Positions 56,421-64,000 of a stretch of DNA of 64,000 bases are shown one piece after another. The notes beneath the pieces are model-generated. The model worked only from the letters and a program-made list of their open reading frames with translations, was not told where the DNA came from and did no database searches. The stretch comes from Rhizobacter sp. (GTDB taxonomy: Bacteria > Pseudomonadota > Gammaproteobacteria > Burkholderiales > Burkholderiaceae_C). The stretch spans positions 23,975 through 87,974 of the forward strand of contig JANXWV010000065.1 of assembly GCA_025350965.1 (NCBI GenBank), read 5' to 3'. The translations under genes were made by a program, and so were the position numbers. The first letter of the stretch is position 1; every line of letters begins with the position of its first letter.

Positions 56421-57104
56421 TCAGAACGAGAGTTGGGCGCTGACGCCGAGCATCTGCAGCGGCCCTTGAGTGGTGTGCACCTTGAAGCGCGTCAGGTCCC
56501 AGTCGACGCCCAGCCGCAGCGCGGGCGTGACGGCATACGACAGGCCGCCACCGACCAGGGGCTGCGCGGTCGTCTTGCTGGCGCTGCCCCACACCGGGTT
56601 CGCGTAGTCGAAGCGGGTGCGCACAGCGGCGAGGCCGGCGCGCCCGGTCAGGCTCCACTGCGGCGCCAACGCCCAGCGGTAGCCTGCCGTCAGGCCGACA
56701 CCGCTCGCCTTGAAGCGGCCGCCGAACTCCAGGCCCTGCGGCGTGGTGTCACCGCCATCGAAGCGGCCGGCATCGAACCCCACGGCACGCAGCACCACGG
56801 CGTCGTTCAGGGCGTAGTCGGCGAACAACTGCCAGTGCGTGCTGCGGTGGTCGCATGGCGCCGAGGCAACGCAATCGACCTTGCCCCGGTCGGCGCCGGC
56901 ACCGAGGCCCACGCTGAACTCACCGGCCGATGCGGCCCCGGGCAAGATGCCCATGGCGACGGCGGCCAGCGCAACGGGCATGCGCAGGCACGCGAACGGC
57001 GACGAGCACGGCCACGAACACAAGCGCGCGGGCATCGACGGGGCGGCGCGCCGATGCGGCACGCGGCGGAAGGTCAGGCGGTCGGTCGGGCAATCCAGTG
57101 TCAT
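56421..57104 (-). CDS. small outer-membrane beta-barrel protein (OMP_b-brl type)
   Basis: The mature part, after ASA, is a barrel of about 165 residues: EFSVGLGAGADRGKVDC, FADYALNDAVVLRAVGFDAG, FKASGVGLTAGYRWAL, and a final strand ending in Phe (LQMLGVSAQLSF), the BAM recognition signal. The signal peptide core is LRMPVALAAVAMGILPGAASA. The start is uncertain: ATG 57104 has a good GGAG site but gives a long leader (about 60 residues); ATG 57035 is the alternative. It lies between the kinase and lipoprotein genes. Confidence 0.72.
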   Translation of the reverse strand: MTLDCPTDRLTFRRVPHRRAAPSMPARLCSWPCSSPFACLRMPVALAAVAMGILPGAASAGEFSVGLGAGADRGKVDCVASAPCDHRSTHWQLFADYALNDAVVLRAVGFDAGRFDGGDTTPQGLEFGGRFKASGVGLTAGYRWALAPQWSLTGRAGLAAVRTRFDYANPVWGSASKTTAQPLVGGGLSYAVTPALRLGVDWDLTRFKVHTTQGPLQMLGVSAQLSF

Positions 57105-57259
57105 GGCAACTCCGTGCGCAGGTCGGCAAGCCGCGCTGCCCCATCGACAACGCCACCGCCTGTTCACTGGGACGCGCTGGCCGCCTGGAAACTGCCACCG
57201 CTGCAGCCGAAACAGCGTGCCAACTTAGGGGTTGTGCGCGCCGCCGGCCGGAGTGGCGC

Positions 57260-60163
57260 TCACCGCTGCGCCACTGGCGCGCCGAGCGCGGCCAGCTCGG
57301 TGCGCACCGGCACCAGCAGTTCGGGGCCATCGACCTGGCCCGCATGCCACACGGCCAGGGCTTCGACGAGGTGCAGGCGGGCGGCCTCGACGCTTCCGCC
57401 CGTGACCAGCGTGCAGTGCGCGGCCTCGACCCGCGCCAGGCCGTGCTCGAGCGCCAGGCACATCGGGCCAGCGGCCGCTTCGAGCGCCGCCAGCGCGGCG
57501 CGGTGAGCGGCCTCGGGTTGGCCACTGCGCCGCAGCGCCAGCGCCTGGGCGCGCAGCGTGCGCACGGCCACGGTGGCCCGCGGCGGTGGGCCGGGGGCGA
57601 TCAGCTCGGGGCTTGCCGTGGTGGCGCCCTGCCCGGCGCTCTGCCCCGTGCTTGACGATGAGCCAGCAGTGGCCTGCGCGAGCGCCCAGATCGACAGGCG
57701 CGTCAGCCGCGCCGCAGGCGCCTCGCCGAAATCAGCCACGAGCGCGGCGCCCCGTTCGAGGTGCAGCAACGCGGCGTCGGCGTCGCCTTGCAGCGCGCGG
57801 GCCAAACCGAGCCAGCTGCTCGTGGGCACGGCCTCGGCGTTCCGGCCACCGGTCAGGCGCGTGTGCATCGCTTCGGCTTCGGTGAGCAGGGCGATGCCCT
57901 CGCCGAGGTGGCCGCCGGCGACCAACGCCCGGCCGAGCATGACCATCGCCGTGCGCACGCGCGAGGTCTCGACCACGTCGAGCGCAAGCAGGTCGGCCCG
58001 CACCTGGCGCAGCACGACCACGGCGTCGCGCGGCTGCCCGCCGAGCGCCACGGCATCGGCATAGCCGCGCTCCACGTCCACAAGCGTCGGGTGGGGCCGC
58101 TGCGCGCCGAAGGCGGCGCGCGCCGATGCGAGCGCGGGCTCGATCGCCCGCACCGCCTCGACCGGGCGACCGAAGTGCACGAAGGTGTTGGAGAGCGACG
58201 AGCGGGTCGACAGCGCCAGCTCGCTGGCCGCGCCGAAGGCTTGCGTGGCCAAGGCAACAGCCTCGTGCAGCGCAGCCATCGCCTCGGCCTCGCGGCCCCG
58301 CTTGGTCAGCGCGAAGGCGTGGCTGCGCAAGGCCTCGACCAGCCTTTGCGGCTCGGCGGGCGAGGTCGGCGAAAGGGTGCGCAGGTCGTGCAGAAGCGGC
58401 GGCAGCAGCCCGAGCGCCATGTCGAGCTCGCCCATCACGTTGGCCGCCTCGACCAGGCGCCAGCGGCTTTCCAGCGTGAAGGTGTGGGTCGGGCCGAGCG
58501 CCCGGGTGCACCGTTCAACCGCTTTGGGCAGCCACTCGAAACCGGCGCGCAAGTCGCCCAGGTCGTTGAAGCTGCTGCCGACCAGGGCGCTCAGTTCGGC
58601 CGCCACTTCGGGCTGGCCCGCGAGGTCGGCATCGATGCGCTGCGCGGCCGAGCGCAGCAGGTCGGCCGCCGTCACCACGCCGCCACTTCCGGCGCGCGGC
58701 ACGGCCTGCGCGAAGATCGACGCGATGAAGGCCTTGACCTGCTGGGCGCGCGCCAGCGCAGAGCGCGCGCGCTCGGTCTCGCGCCGCGCCAGGTTGCGTT
58801 GCCACAGCGCCGCGACCGTGCCAACGGCCAGCGCGAGCAGCACCAGCACCTGTGCATAGGCGCCGCCGAGCAGCGCCACACCCACGGCGCCGGCGATGAA
58901 AGCCTCGGCCCGGTGGCGGGCAAGCCAGCGGCTGGCGCGGTAGCCGAACGCGGGCGCGCGCGCCTGCACCGGCTGCCCGGCGAGGTGTCGTTCCAGGTCA
59001 TCGGCCAGCGCTTCGACCGTCGCGTAGCGCAGCGCGGGCGCCCGGGCCAACGCCTTCGCGAGCACGGCGTCGAGGTCGCCGCGCAGGGCCTTGCGCCGGG
59101 CCGGGTCGGCTGCCGTGCTGGCGACATGGCTGGTGACACTGCTGGCGACATGGCTGGCGCGGGGCTCGGGCGCGGCGTTCAGGGCCTCGGCGAGCGCCGC
59201 CGGGCCCACGCCGCGCGGCAGCCGGTACGGGCGCGCCCCCGCAAGCAGCTCGAACGCCACAACGCCGAGCGAGTAGATGTCGGATGCGGTGCCGAGCACC
59301 TCGCCGCGCAGCTGCTCGGGCGAGGCGTAGTCGGGCGTCAGCGCAGCACCGAAGGCCTGGGTGAGCGCAGGCGCGTTGGCGCCGTCACCGCCGACGCCGG
59401 CCTGCGGGTCGATCAGCCGGGCGATGCCGAAGTCGAGCAGGTGAACCTGGCCCTGCGCATCGACCAGGATGTTCGACGGCTTCAGGTCGCGGTGCACGAC
59501 GAGGTGCGCATGCGCATGCGCCACCGCGCGCGCCACCTGCACCACGAGGCCGACGCACTCGCGCACGCCGAGGCGGTGGGCGTTCACGTAGGTGTCGATC
59601 GGCTGGCCGTCGACGTATTCGAGCGCGATGTAGGGCCGCCCGTCGGCGCCGAGGCCGGCGTCGTACAGGCGTGCGATGTTCGGGTGCGTGAGCGACGCCA
59701 GGATGTTGCGTTCGCGTGCCATGCGGTCGGCGAACGAATCGCTGCCCCAACTCTGGTGCGGCAGCTTCAGCGCCACCTGCCGGTCGAGCAGGCCGTCGGC
59801 GCGCGCTGCGAGCCACACGGTGGCCATGCCGCCCTGGCCGATTTCGCGCAGCAGCCGGTACGGGCCGACCAGGCCGCCGGCCACGGGCCCGGGCGCGGCC
59901 ACCTCGTTGGCGGCGGGTTCGCGGTTCAGCATCGCGCTTGCCGGTGTGCGCATGAAGTCGTCGGTTTCGCGCGCCGCATGGGCGCCCAGCAGTTGGGCCA
60001 GCAGCGGCGCGTGCCGTGCCTGCTCGGGGCCGCGCGTGGCGAGCGCGGCAAGCCAGTCGGCCTGCGCAGCGGGGTCGAGGTCGAGCGCCACGTCGAGCAG
60101 CGCGAACACGGCCTGCCAGTCGCCGGGGGTCGTGAGCAGCAGTGGAATCGGGCGGTGGCTCAC
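57260..60163 (-). CDS. transmembrane Ser/Thr protein kinase with TPR sensor domain (PknT-like)
   Basis: Protein of 967 residues. The kinase domain spans about 98-400: glycine-rich IGQGGMATVW (109-117), Lys133 in VALKLP, HRDLKPSN (224-231), DFG (244-246). A variable linker with a repeat (about 336-350) and one or two transmembrane helices (about 431-465) precede a helical C-terminal region with TPR-type pairs (about 540-960), probably periplasmic. The gene starts 43 bases after the ECF43-like sigma factor gene and is likely in its operon. Such kinases phosphorylate the adjacent sigma factor in known systems. Confidence 0.92.
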   Translation of the reverse strand: MSHRPIPLLLTTPGDWQAVFALLDVALDLDPAAQADWLAALATRGPEQARHAPLLAQLLGAHAARETDDFMRTPASAMLNREPAANEVAAPGPVAGGLVGPYRLLREIGQGGMATVWLAARADGLLDRQVALKLPHQSWGSDSFADRMARERNILASLTHPNIARLYDAGLGADGRPYIALEYVDGQPIDTYVNAHRLGVRECVGLVVQVARAVAHAHAHLVVHRDLKPSNILVDAQGQVHLLDFGIARLIDPQAGVGGDGANAPALTQAFGAALTPDYASPEQLRGEVLGTASDIYSLGVVAFELLAGARPYRLPRGVGPAALAEALNAAPEPRASHVASSVTSHVASTAADPARRKALRGDLDAVLAKALARAPALRYATVEALADDLERHLAGQPVQARAPAFGYRASRWLARHRAEAFIAGAVGVALLGGAYAQVLVLLALAVGTVAALWQRNLARRETERARSALARAQQVKAFIASIFAQAVPRAGSGGVVTAADLLRSAAQRIDADLAGQPEVAAELSALVGSSFNDLGDLRAGFEWLPKAVERCTRALGPTHTFTLESRWRLVEAANVMGELDMALGLLPPLLHDLRTLSPTSPAEPQRLVEALRSHAFALTKRGREAEAMAALHEAVALATQAFGAASELALSTRSSLSNTFVHFGRPVEAVRAIEPALASARAAFGAQRPHPTLVDVERGYADAVALGGQPRDAVVVLRQVRADLLALDVVETSRVRTAMVMLGRALVAGGHLGEGIALLTEAEAMHTRLTGGRNAEAVPTSSWLGLARALQGDADAALLHLERGAALVADFGEAPAARLTRLSIWALAQATAGSSSSTGQSAGQGATTASPELIAPGPPPRATVAVRTLRAQALALRRSGQPEAAHRAALAALEAAAGPMCLALEHGLARVEAAHCTLVTGGSVEAARLHLVEALAVWHAGQVDGPELLVPVRTELAALGAPVAQR
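59116..59157. repeat. 18-bp direct repeat inside the kinase gene
   Basis: TGCTGGCGACATGGCTGG occurs at 59116-59133 and again at 59140-59157. It encodes repeated SHVAS units in the linker between the kinase domain and the membrane helix, and keeps the reading frame. Likely a small slippage duplication in a disordered region. Confidence 0.8.
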
Positions 60164-60206
60164 GCGGCGGCCTCGAACAGCAATGGCGTGGGTTGGGGTC
60201 GGTGCG

Positions 60207-60776
60207 TCAGCGCAGGCAGGCGTGCAGGAACAGACGCGCCTTCTCCCAGTCGCGCGCCACGGTGCGCTCGGCCAGGCCGAGCACCGCCGCGATCTCGGGG
60301 ACGGTCATGCCCGCGAAGTAGCGCATCTCGACCACCTGAACCAGCCGCGCATCGACAGCGGCCAGTGCTTCGAGCGACTCGTGCACACGCATCACTTCAT
60401 TCGCATGGGCATCGATGGCGTGGGCATTGACGGCATCCAGGGCGTGCGATTCGTCGAGCTCCACGTGCACCGCGTCACCGCCGCGCCGCTCGGCCTGGCG
60501 GTGGCGGACCGCGTCGACCACCACCGAGCGCATTACGCGTGCCGCGTAAGCCATGAACTGGGCGCGGTCGGCAAGCGCAAGCGCACCGGACTTCTCGAAC
60601 CGAAGGTACGACTCGTGAACGAGCGAGGTGGTGTCGAGCAGAGTGATGTCGCCGCTGCGGCGAATGCGCGAATGCGCGAGCCGCCGCAACTCGGGGTAGA
60701 GCAGCTCGTACAGCTGCCCGAGAGCTTCATGCTGGCCCTGGCCGATGGCCGACAGTAGTAGCGTGACCTGACCCAT
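60207..60776 (-). CDS. ECF43-like sigma factor linked to the Ser/Thr kinase
   Basis: Sigma factor of 189 residues. Region 2 reads LDTTSLVHESYLRFEKSGAL and lacks the acidic motif (DAED-type) that most ECF sigma factors use there. Region 4 is an intact helix-turn-helix (TVPEIAAVLGLAERTVARDW). This pattern, a missing acidic patch next to a Ser/Thr kinase gene, matches the ECF43 group, in which phosphorylation of a Thr in that region activates the sigma factor; Thr49-Thr50 are candidates here. No anti-sigma gene is present. ATG 60776 is the family start. Confidence 0.9.
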   Translation of the reverse strand: MGQVTLLLSAIGQGQHEALGQLYELLYPELRRLAHSRIRRSGDITLLDTTSLVHESYLRFEKSGALALADRAQFMAYAARVMRSVVVDAVRHRQAERRGGDAVHVELDESHALDAVNAHAIDAHANEVMRVHESLEALAAVDARLVQVVEMRYFAGMTVPEIAAVLGLAERTVARDWEKARLFLHACLR

Positions 60777-60849
60777 GTGTGCGTTGGTGCCGCCGCAAAC
60801 AGCCGGCAACAGCCAGCGACAGCCCACTATCGCACAGCAGCCGCGTTCG

Positions 60850-63051
60850 TCACCAGGTCGATACGCGCTCGCTGGGCGGCAAATACATGCGGTCACCGGG
60901 CTTGATGCCGAAGCTGCGGTAGAACGCCGGCAGGTTGCGCAACGCGCCGCGCACGCGGAACTCGTCGGGCGTGTGGCGGTCGGCCTTGATCTGCGCCAGC
61001 AACGCGGGCACACGGGACTTGCTGCGCCAGGCCTGCGCAAAGCCGAAGAAGAAGCGCTCGTCGCCGGTCATGCCGTCGATCACCGGCGCCGGCAGCCCGC
61101 CGAGCGACAACCGGTAAGCCTTGTAAGCAATCGACAGCCCGGCGTTGTCGGCGATGTTCTCGCCCAGCGTCAGCGCGCCGTTCACGCGGTAGCCCGGCAC
61201 CGGCTCGAAGGCGCTGTACTGCGCCACCAGGCGGCGGGTGCGGGCCTTGAGGCGCTCGCGGTCAGCCGGCAGCCACCAGTTGCGCAGGTTGCCGGCACCG
61301 TCGTACTGGCTGCCCTCGTCGTCGAAGCCGTGGCTGATCTCGTGGCCGATGGTGCTGCCGATGGCGCCGTAGTTGGCCGCGTCGTCGGCGCGCGCGTCGA
61401 AGAACGGCGCCTGCAGGATGCCGGCCGGGAACACGATTTCGTTGAGCGAGGCGTCGTAGTAGGCATTGATGGTCTGCGCCGTCATGCCCCATTCATCGCG
61501 GTCGACCGGTTGGCCGAGCTTGGCCAGGCCGCGGTCGGCTTCGAACTCGCGCGCGCGCCGCATGTTGCCGAACAGGTCGGTGCGGTCCACCACCAGCGCG
61601 GTGGTGTCGACCGGGTGTTTCGGGTAGCCGATCTTGGCGTTGAAGGCGGCGAGCTTCGCGAGCGCCTCCTGCTTGGTGGCCGGGCCCATCCAATCGAGCG
61701 AGTCGATGCTGTCCCGGTAGGCCGCGAGCAGGTTTGCCACCAGTGCGGTCATGCGCTGCTGGCTCTCCGGCGGGAAGTGGCGGGCGACGAAACGTTTGCC
61801 GAGCGCGTCGCCCAGCGCCAGCTCGACCGCCGCCACGCCACGCTGCCAGCGCGGCGTTTGCCGGGTGGCGCCGTAAAGCACGCTGCCACTGAATTCGAAA
61901 CGCGTGCGCACCAGCTCGGCGCTCAGGTACGGCGCATACGCGTCGAGCAAACGGGTGCGTGCATAGGCCTTCCACGTGGCCAGCGGCACGCTCGTGAGCA
62001 GCGTGTTCAGGCCGCGCAGGTAGCCGGGCTGGCGCACGATGATCGTTGAGGCCCGCCCTTCGAGCCCGGCGGCAGCGGCGTAGCGCGCCATGTCGAGCAC
62101 GGGCAGCAGTGCCGGCAGATCGGCCAGCGCCACCGGGTTGTAGCCCTTGATCGGGTCGCGGTTCTCGACCTCGCTCCACTGAGCGCGGGCGAGTGCGGTC
62201 TCCAAGGCCAGCACGGCACGTGCGTCGGCGCTTGCTCCGGCACGTGCGTCGATGCTGCCGCCGGCACGTGCGTCACCACCCACGGTGGCTGCCAGCGCCA
62301 GCAACCTGGCAAGGTAGGGCACGTACTTCGCCCGCACCGCGCGGAACTTGGCGTCGTTCAATTGCAGGTAGTAGTCGCGGTCGGGCAGGCCCAGGCCGGA
62401 CTGGGCGAGCATGGGCACATAGCGGCTGGCGTCGCGGTCGTCCTGCCCCACGTAGAGCCCGAACGGCACCGCCACGCCGATGCGGTCGAGCCGCGCGAAA
62501 GCCGGCGCGAGTTGCGCCACATCGGCCACCGCGTCGATGGCCGCCAGCTCGGGAGTGAGCGGTGCCAGCCCCAGCCGTTCGAGCGTGGCTTCGTCCATGA
62601 AGCTCGCGTAGAGGTCGGCGAGCTTGACCGCTTCCGCGTCGGCGCTGCGGGCGGCCGGTGTGTCGGCTTCTTCGATCAGCGTGCGCAGCCGCTGCCGCAC
62701 TTTGTCGGAGAGTTCTTCACCGATGCCGATGTAGGCCTTGTCGGGCGGGAACACCGCGGACTTCAGCCAACGGCCATTGACGTGGCCATAGAGGTCGTCC
62801 TGCGGGCGAACGCGCAGGTCGAAGGTGCTGCGGTCGATGCCGCTGGTGAATGACTGCGGGGCCGGCGCGGCCTGCGCCCAGGCATCGCCGGCGACGCACT
62901 GCGCCGCCATCACTGCACTGCACAGCACGACCCTCCACCGGCTGCGGCGCATGCGTGGCGAGCTGGCCGAGCGCGATTCGGCTTTCCGTTCGCTCCTTCG
63001 CTCACTGCGCGCCAGCGCCCGCGTGGCCAAGTCAACATCCCGATCACACAT
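60850..63051 (-). CDS. exported M13-family (neprilysin-like) metalloendopeptidase
   Basis: Zinc endopeptidase of 733 residues with an N-terminal signal/basic segment. The zinc motif HEISH (His570, Glu571, His574) is followed by GFDDEGSQYD; the third ligand Glu is in LTLGENIADNAGL, and the C terminus ends LPPSERVSTW, the usual M13 end. ATG 63051 has a strong GGAGG site 7 bases upstream; ATG 62952, giving 700 residues with a tidier signal peptide, is the alternative. An insert of about 24 residues (about 261-280) carries a 24-bp-period repeat. Confidence 0.92.
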   Translation of the reverse strand: MCDRDVDLATRALARSERRSERKAESRSASSPRMRRSRWRVVLCSAVMAAQCVAGDAWAQAAPAPQSFTSGIDRSTFDLRVRPQDDLYGHVNGRWLKSAVFPPDKAYIGIGEELSDKVRQRLRTLIEEADTPAARSADAEAVKLADLYASFMDEATLERLGLAPLTPELAAIDAVADVAQLAPAFARLDRIGVAVPFGLYVGQDDRDASRYVPMLAQSGLGLPDRDYYLQLNDAKFRAVRAKYVPYLARLLALAATVGGDARAGGSIDARAGASADARAVLALETALARAQWSEVENRDPIKGYNPVALADLPALLPVLDMARYAAAAGLEGRASTIIVRQPGYLRGLNTLLTSVPLATWKAYARTRLLDAYAPYLSAELVRTRFEFSGSVLYGATRQTPRWQRGVAAVELALGDALGKRFVARHFPPESQQRMTALVANLLAAYRDSIDSLDWMGPATKQEALAKLAAFNAKIGYPKHPVDTTALVVDRTDLFGNMRRAREFEADRGLAKLGQPVDRDEWGMTAQTINAYYDASLNEIVFPAGILQAPFFDARADDAANYGAIGSTIGHEISHGFDDEGSQYDGAGNLRNWWLPADRERLKARTRRLVAQYSAFEPVPGYRVNGALTLGENIADNAGLSIAYKAYRLSLGGLPAPVIDGMTGDERFFFGFAQAWRSKSRVPALLAQIKADRHTPDEFRVRGALRNLPAFYRSFGIKPGDRMYLPPSERVSTW
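62215..62274. repeat. 24-bp period repeat inside the M13 peptidase gene
   Basis: GGCACGTGCGTC occurs three times at exact 24-bp spacing (62215, 62239, 62263). It encodes a DARA-containing unit repeated in a surface-loop-like insert of the M13 peptidase and keeps the frame. Confidence 0.8.
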
Positions 63052-63189
63052 GTCAATGCCTCCACTCGCGCCCAATGGCTGGGCCTGCCGATCCTGGCCC
63101 CTGCCGGCATCGGCGTGGTGGCCACTGGAGATGGCATGGACGCCTCCCACCCTCCACGACCGCTGATTGACTGCGAAGGCTGGAAAGAC

Positions 63190-64000
63190 CGCTGAACAAG
63201 TTGGGGCCTCGCAGTCGACGCCAAGTGCCAAAGTGGAGTTTTGACTCAACCACTTTCAGACGGAGGCCCCGAAATGAATCGTACGACGTACGGATTGGAC
63301 ATTGCGAAGAACGTGATGCAACTGCACTGGATTGACCACGAGACGGGCGAGATCGGGCGCAAGAAGCTCGCTCGCGCCAAGCTGAGCGAGTTCTTCGCTG
63401 CGCTGCAGCCCGTGCGCGTGGCGATGGAGGCCTGCGGCAGTGCGCACCACTGGGCGCGCGTGCTCGGCGGTCTTGGTCACCAAGTGGAGTTGCTGCCGGC
63501 GCAGCAGGTGCGCGTTTTTGTGCGCAGCAACAAGGACGACGCAGCCGATGCGCGCGCGATCTGGCTGGCGGCGCAGCAAACGGACATCCGACGCGCACCG
63601 ATCAAAACCGTCGACCAACAGGCGGTCATGTCGCTGCACCGCACGCGGTCGCACTGGGTGAGTGTGCGCACGGCCACGATCAACATGCTCAGGGGCTTGC
63701 TGTACGAGTTCGGCGTGGTGTTGCCCGGGGGCAAGAAGGCCGGGTTGAAGACGATCGGGGCGAACCGGGCACAAATCGACGACAAGCTGCCGCAAGCGAT
63801 GCGCCGGCTGGTCGACCTGCAGCTGCAGACGCTGAAGGATGTCGAGCGCAGTATCGATCAGGCTGAGGCGGAGCTCGCCGAGCAACAGCGTCAGCTGGAC
63901 AAGGCACGCGTCCTGAAGGAGGTGCCGGGCATCGGGCTGCTGGGCTCGACCGCGCTGGCGGCCACGCTCGGCGACGCCCGCGCCTGGCGCTCGGGGCGGG
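63190..64000 (+). mobile_element. IS110-family insertion sequence, left part only
   Basis: The transposase gene starts at 63274 and runs off the right edge. About 80 bases upstream hold two short inverted pairs: GGGGCCTC (63203-63210) with GAGGCCCC (63263-63270), and AAAGTGG (63230-63236) with CCACTTT (63250-63256). IS110 elements have no long terminal repeats, so the left end is only approximate. Confidence 0.7.
63274..64000 (+). CDS. IS110-family transposase, truncated by the window edge
   Basis: DEDD-type recombinase, 242 codons visible from ATG 63274 (CGGAGG at 63261-63266). The RuvC-like domain shows Asp9 in YGLDIAKN, Glu52 in VAMEACGSAHHW, and NKDDAADARAIWLA with the remaining acidic residues. 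A helix-hairpin-helix segment, VPGIGLLGSTALAATLGD, begins the Transposase_20 part; the catalytic Ser should lie beyond the window. The frame is intact to the edge, so the element may be active. Confidence 0.93.
   Translation, partial: MNRTTYGLDIAKNVMQLHWIDHETGEIGRKKLARAKLSEFFAALQPVRVAMEACGSAHHWARVLGGLGHQVELLPAQQVRVFVRSNKDDAADARAIWLAAQQTDIRRAPIKTVDQQAVMSLHRTRSHWVSVRTATINMLRGLLYEFGVVLPGGKKAGLKTIGANRAQIDDKLPQAMRRLVDLQLQTLKDVERSIDQAEAELAEQQRQLDKARVLKEVPGIGLLGSTALAATLGDARAWRSGR

Overview
The window reads as a chromosomal segment of a GC-rich betaproteobacterium, most likely a Burkholderiales member of the Rubrivivax/Leptothrix/Piscinibacter type. Supporting signs are the lptD-surA-ksgA block, metX-metW, DUF4148 and DUF4399 secreted proteins, IorAB-type molybdenum hydroxylase subunits, AlgZ/AlgR-type regulators and strong GC bias at third codon positions. 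This placement is inferred from gene content; no rRNA or tRNA gene lies in the window. Gene density is high and no stretch over about 300 bases lacks a gene or gene remnant.

Layout. 1-1450: end of an unknown gene, a secreted barnase-like RNase with its barstar-like inhibitor, and a short remnant frame. 1448-6095 (minus): ksgA-surA-lptD envelope biogenesis block, divergent from amgK (cell-wall recycling kinase, here without murU). 7383-20400: mixed housekeeping and small genes (LysR regulator, DUF4148 protein, ABC exporter, FAD protein, ECF sigma factor, DUF2087, M20 peptidase, DUF4399, dienoyl-CoA isomerase-like, beta-propeller lyase-like protein, RIO kinase, phasin-like protein). 20413-28090: a Gfo/Idh oxidoreductase, then a complete tripartite RND efflux operon divergent from its TetR repressor across an AcrR-box-like palindrome. 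28128-37369: metallo-hydrolase, chalcone-isomerase-like protein, metX-metW behind a SAM-II-type riboswitch with an attached terminator, a fluoroacetate-dehalogenase-like hydrolase, FMN glutamate-synthase-like protein, GST, cytosine-deaminase-like enzyme and a membrane protein. 37595-43237: purB, pyrF and a large hybrid histidine kinase.

43448-63051 is one long run of minus-strand genes. Its upstream part holds an ECF43-like sigma factor, a transmembrane Ser/Thr kinase with TPRs, a beta-barrel protein and an Ig/NHL-propeller lipoprotein in close order, which looks like a phosphorylation-controlled signalling locus with its own envelope outputs. Downstream are an MFS exporter, a GGR-type flavoprotein, a class II glutamine amidotransferase, a LytS/LytTR two-component pair, an M14 carboxypeptidase and a two-subunit molybdenum hydroxylase. 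An M13 metallopeptidase lies upstream of the sigma factor. The window ends inside an IS110-family transposase gene.

The most interesting points are the SAM-II-plus-terminator leader of metX, the ECF43 sigma/kinase/envelope-protein locus, the full fluoroacetate dehalogenase active-site set in the hydrolase at 31839, the AcrR-like operator, the cytosine deaminase with a changed Asp, the amgK without murU, and the RNase/barstar pair. No CRISPR array, prophage or integrative element is visible.
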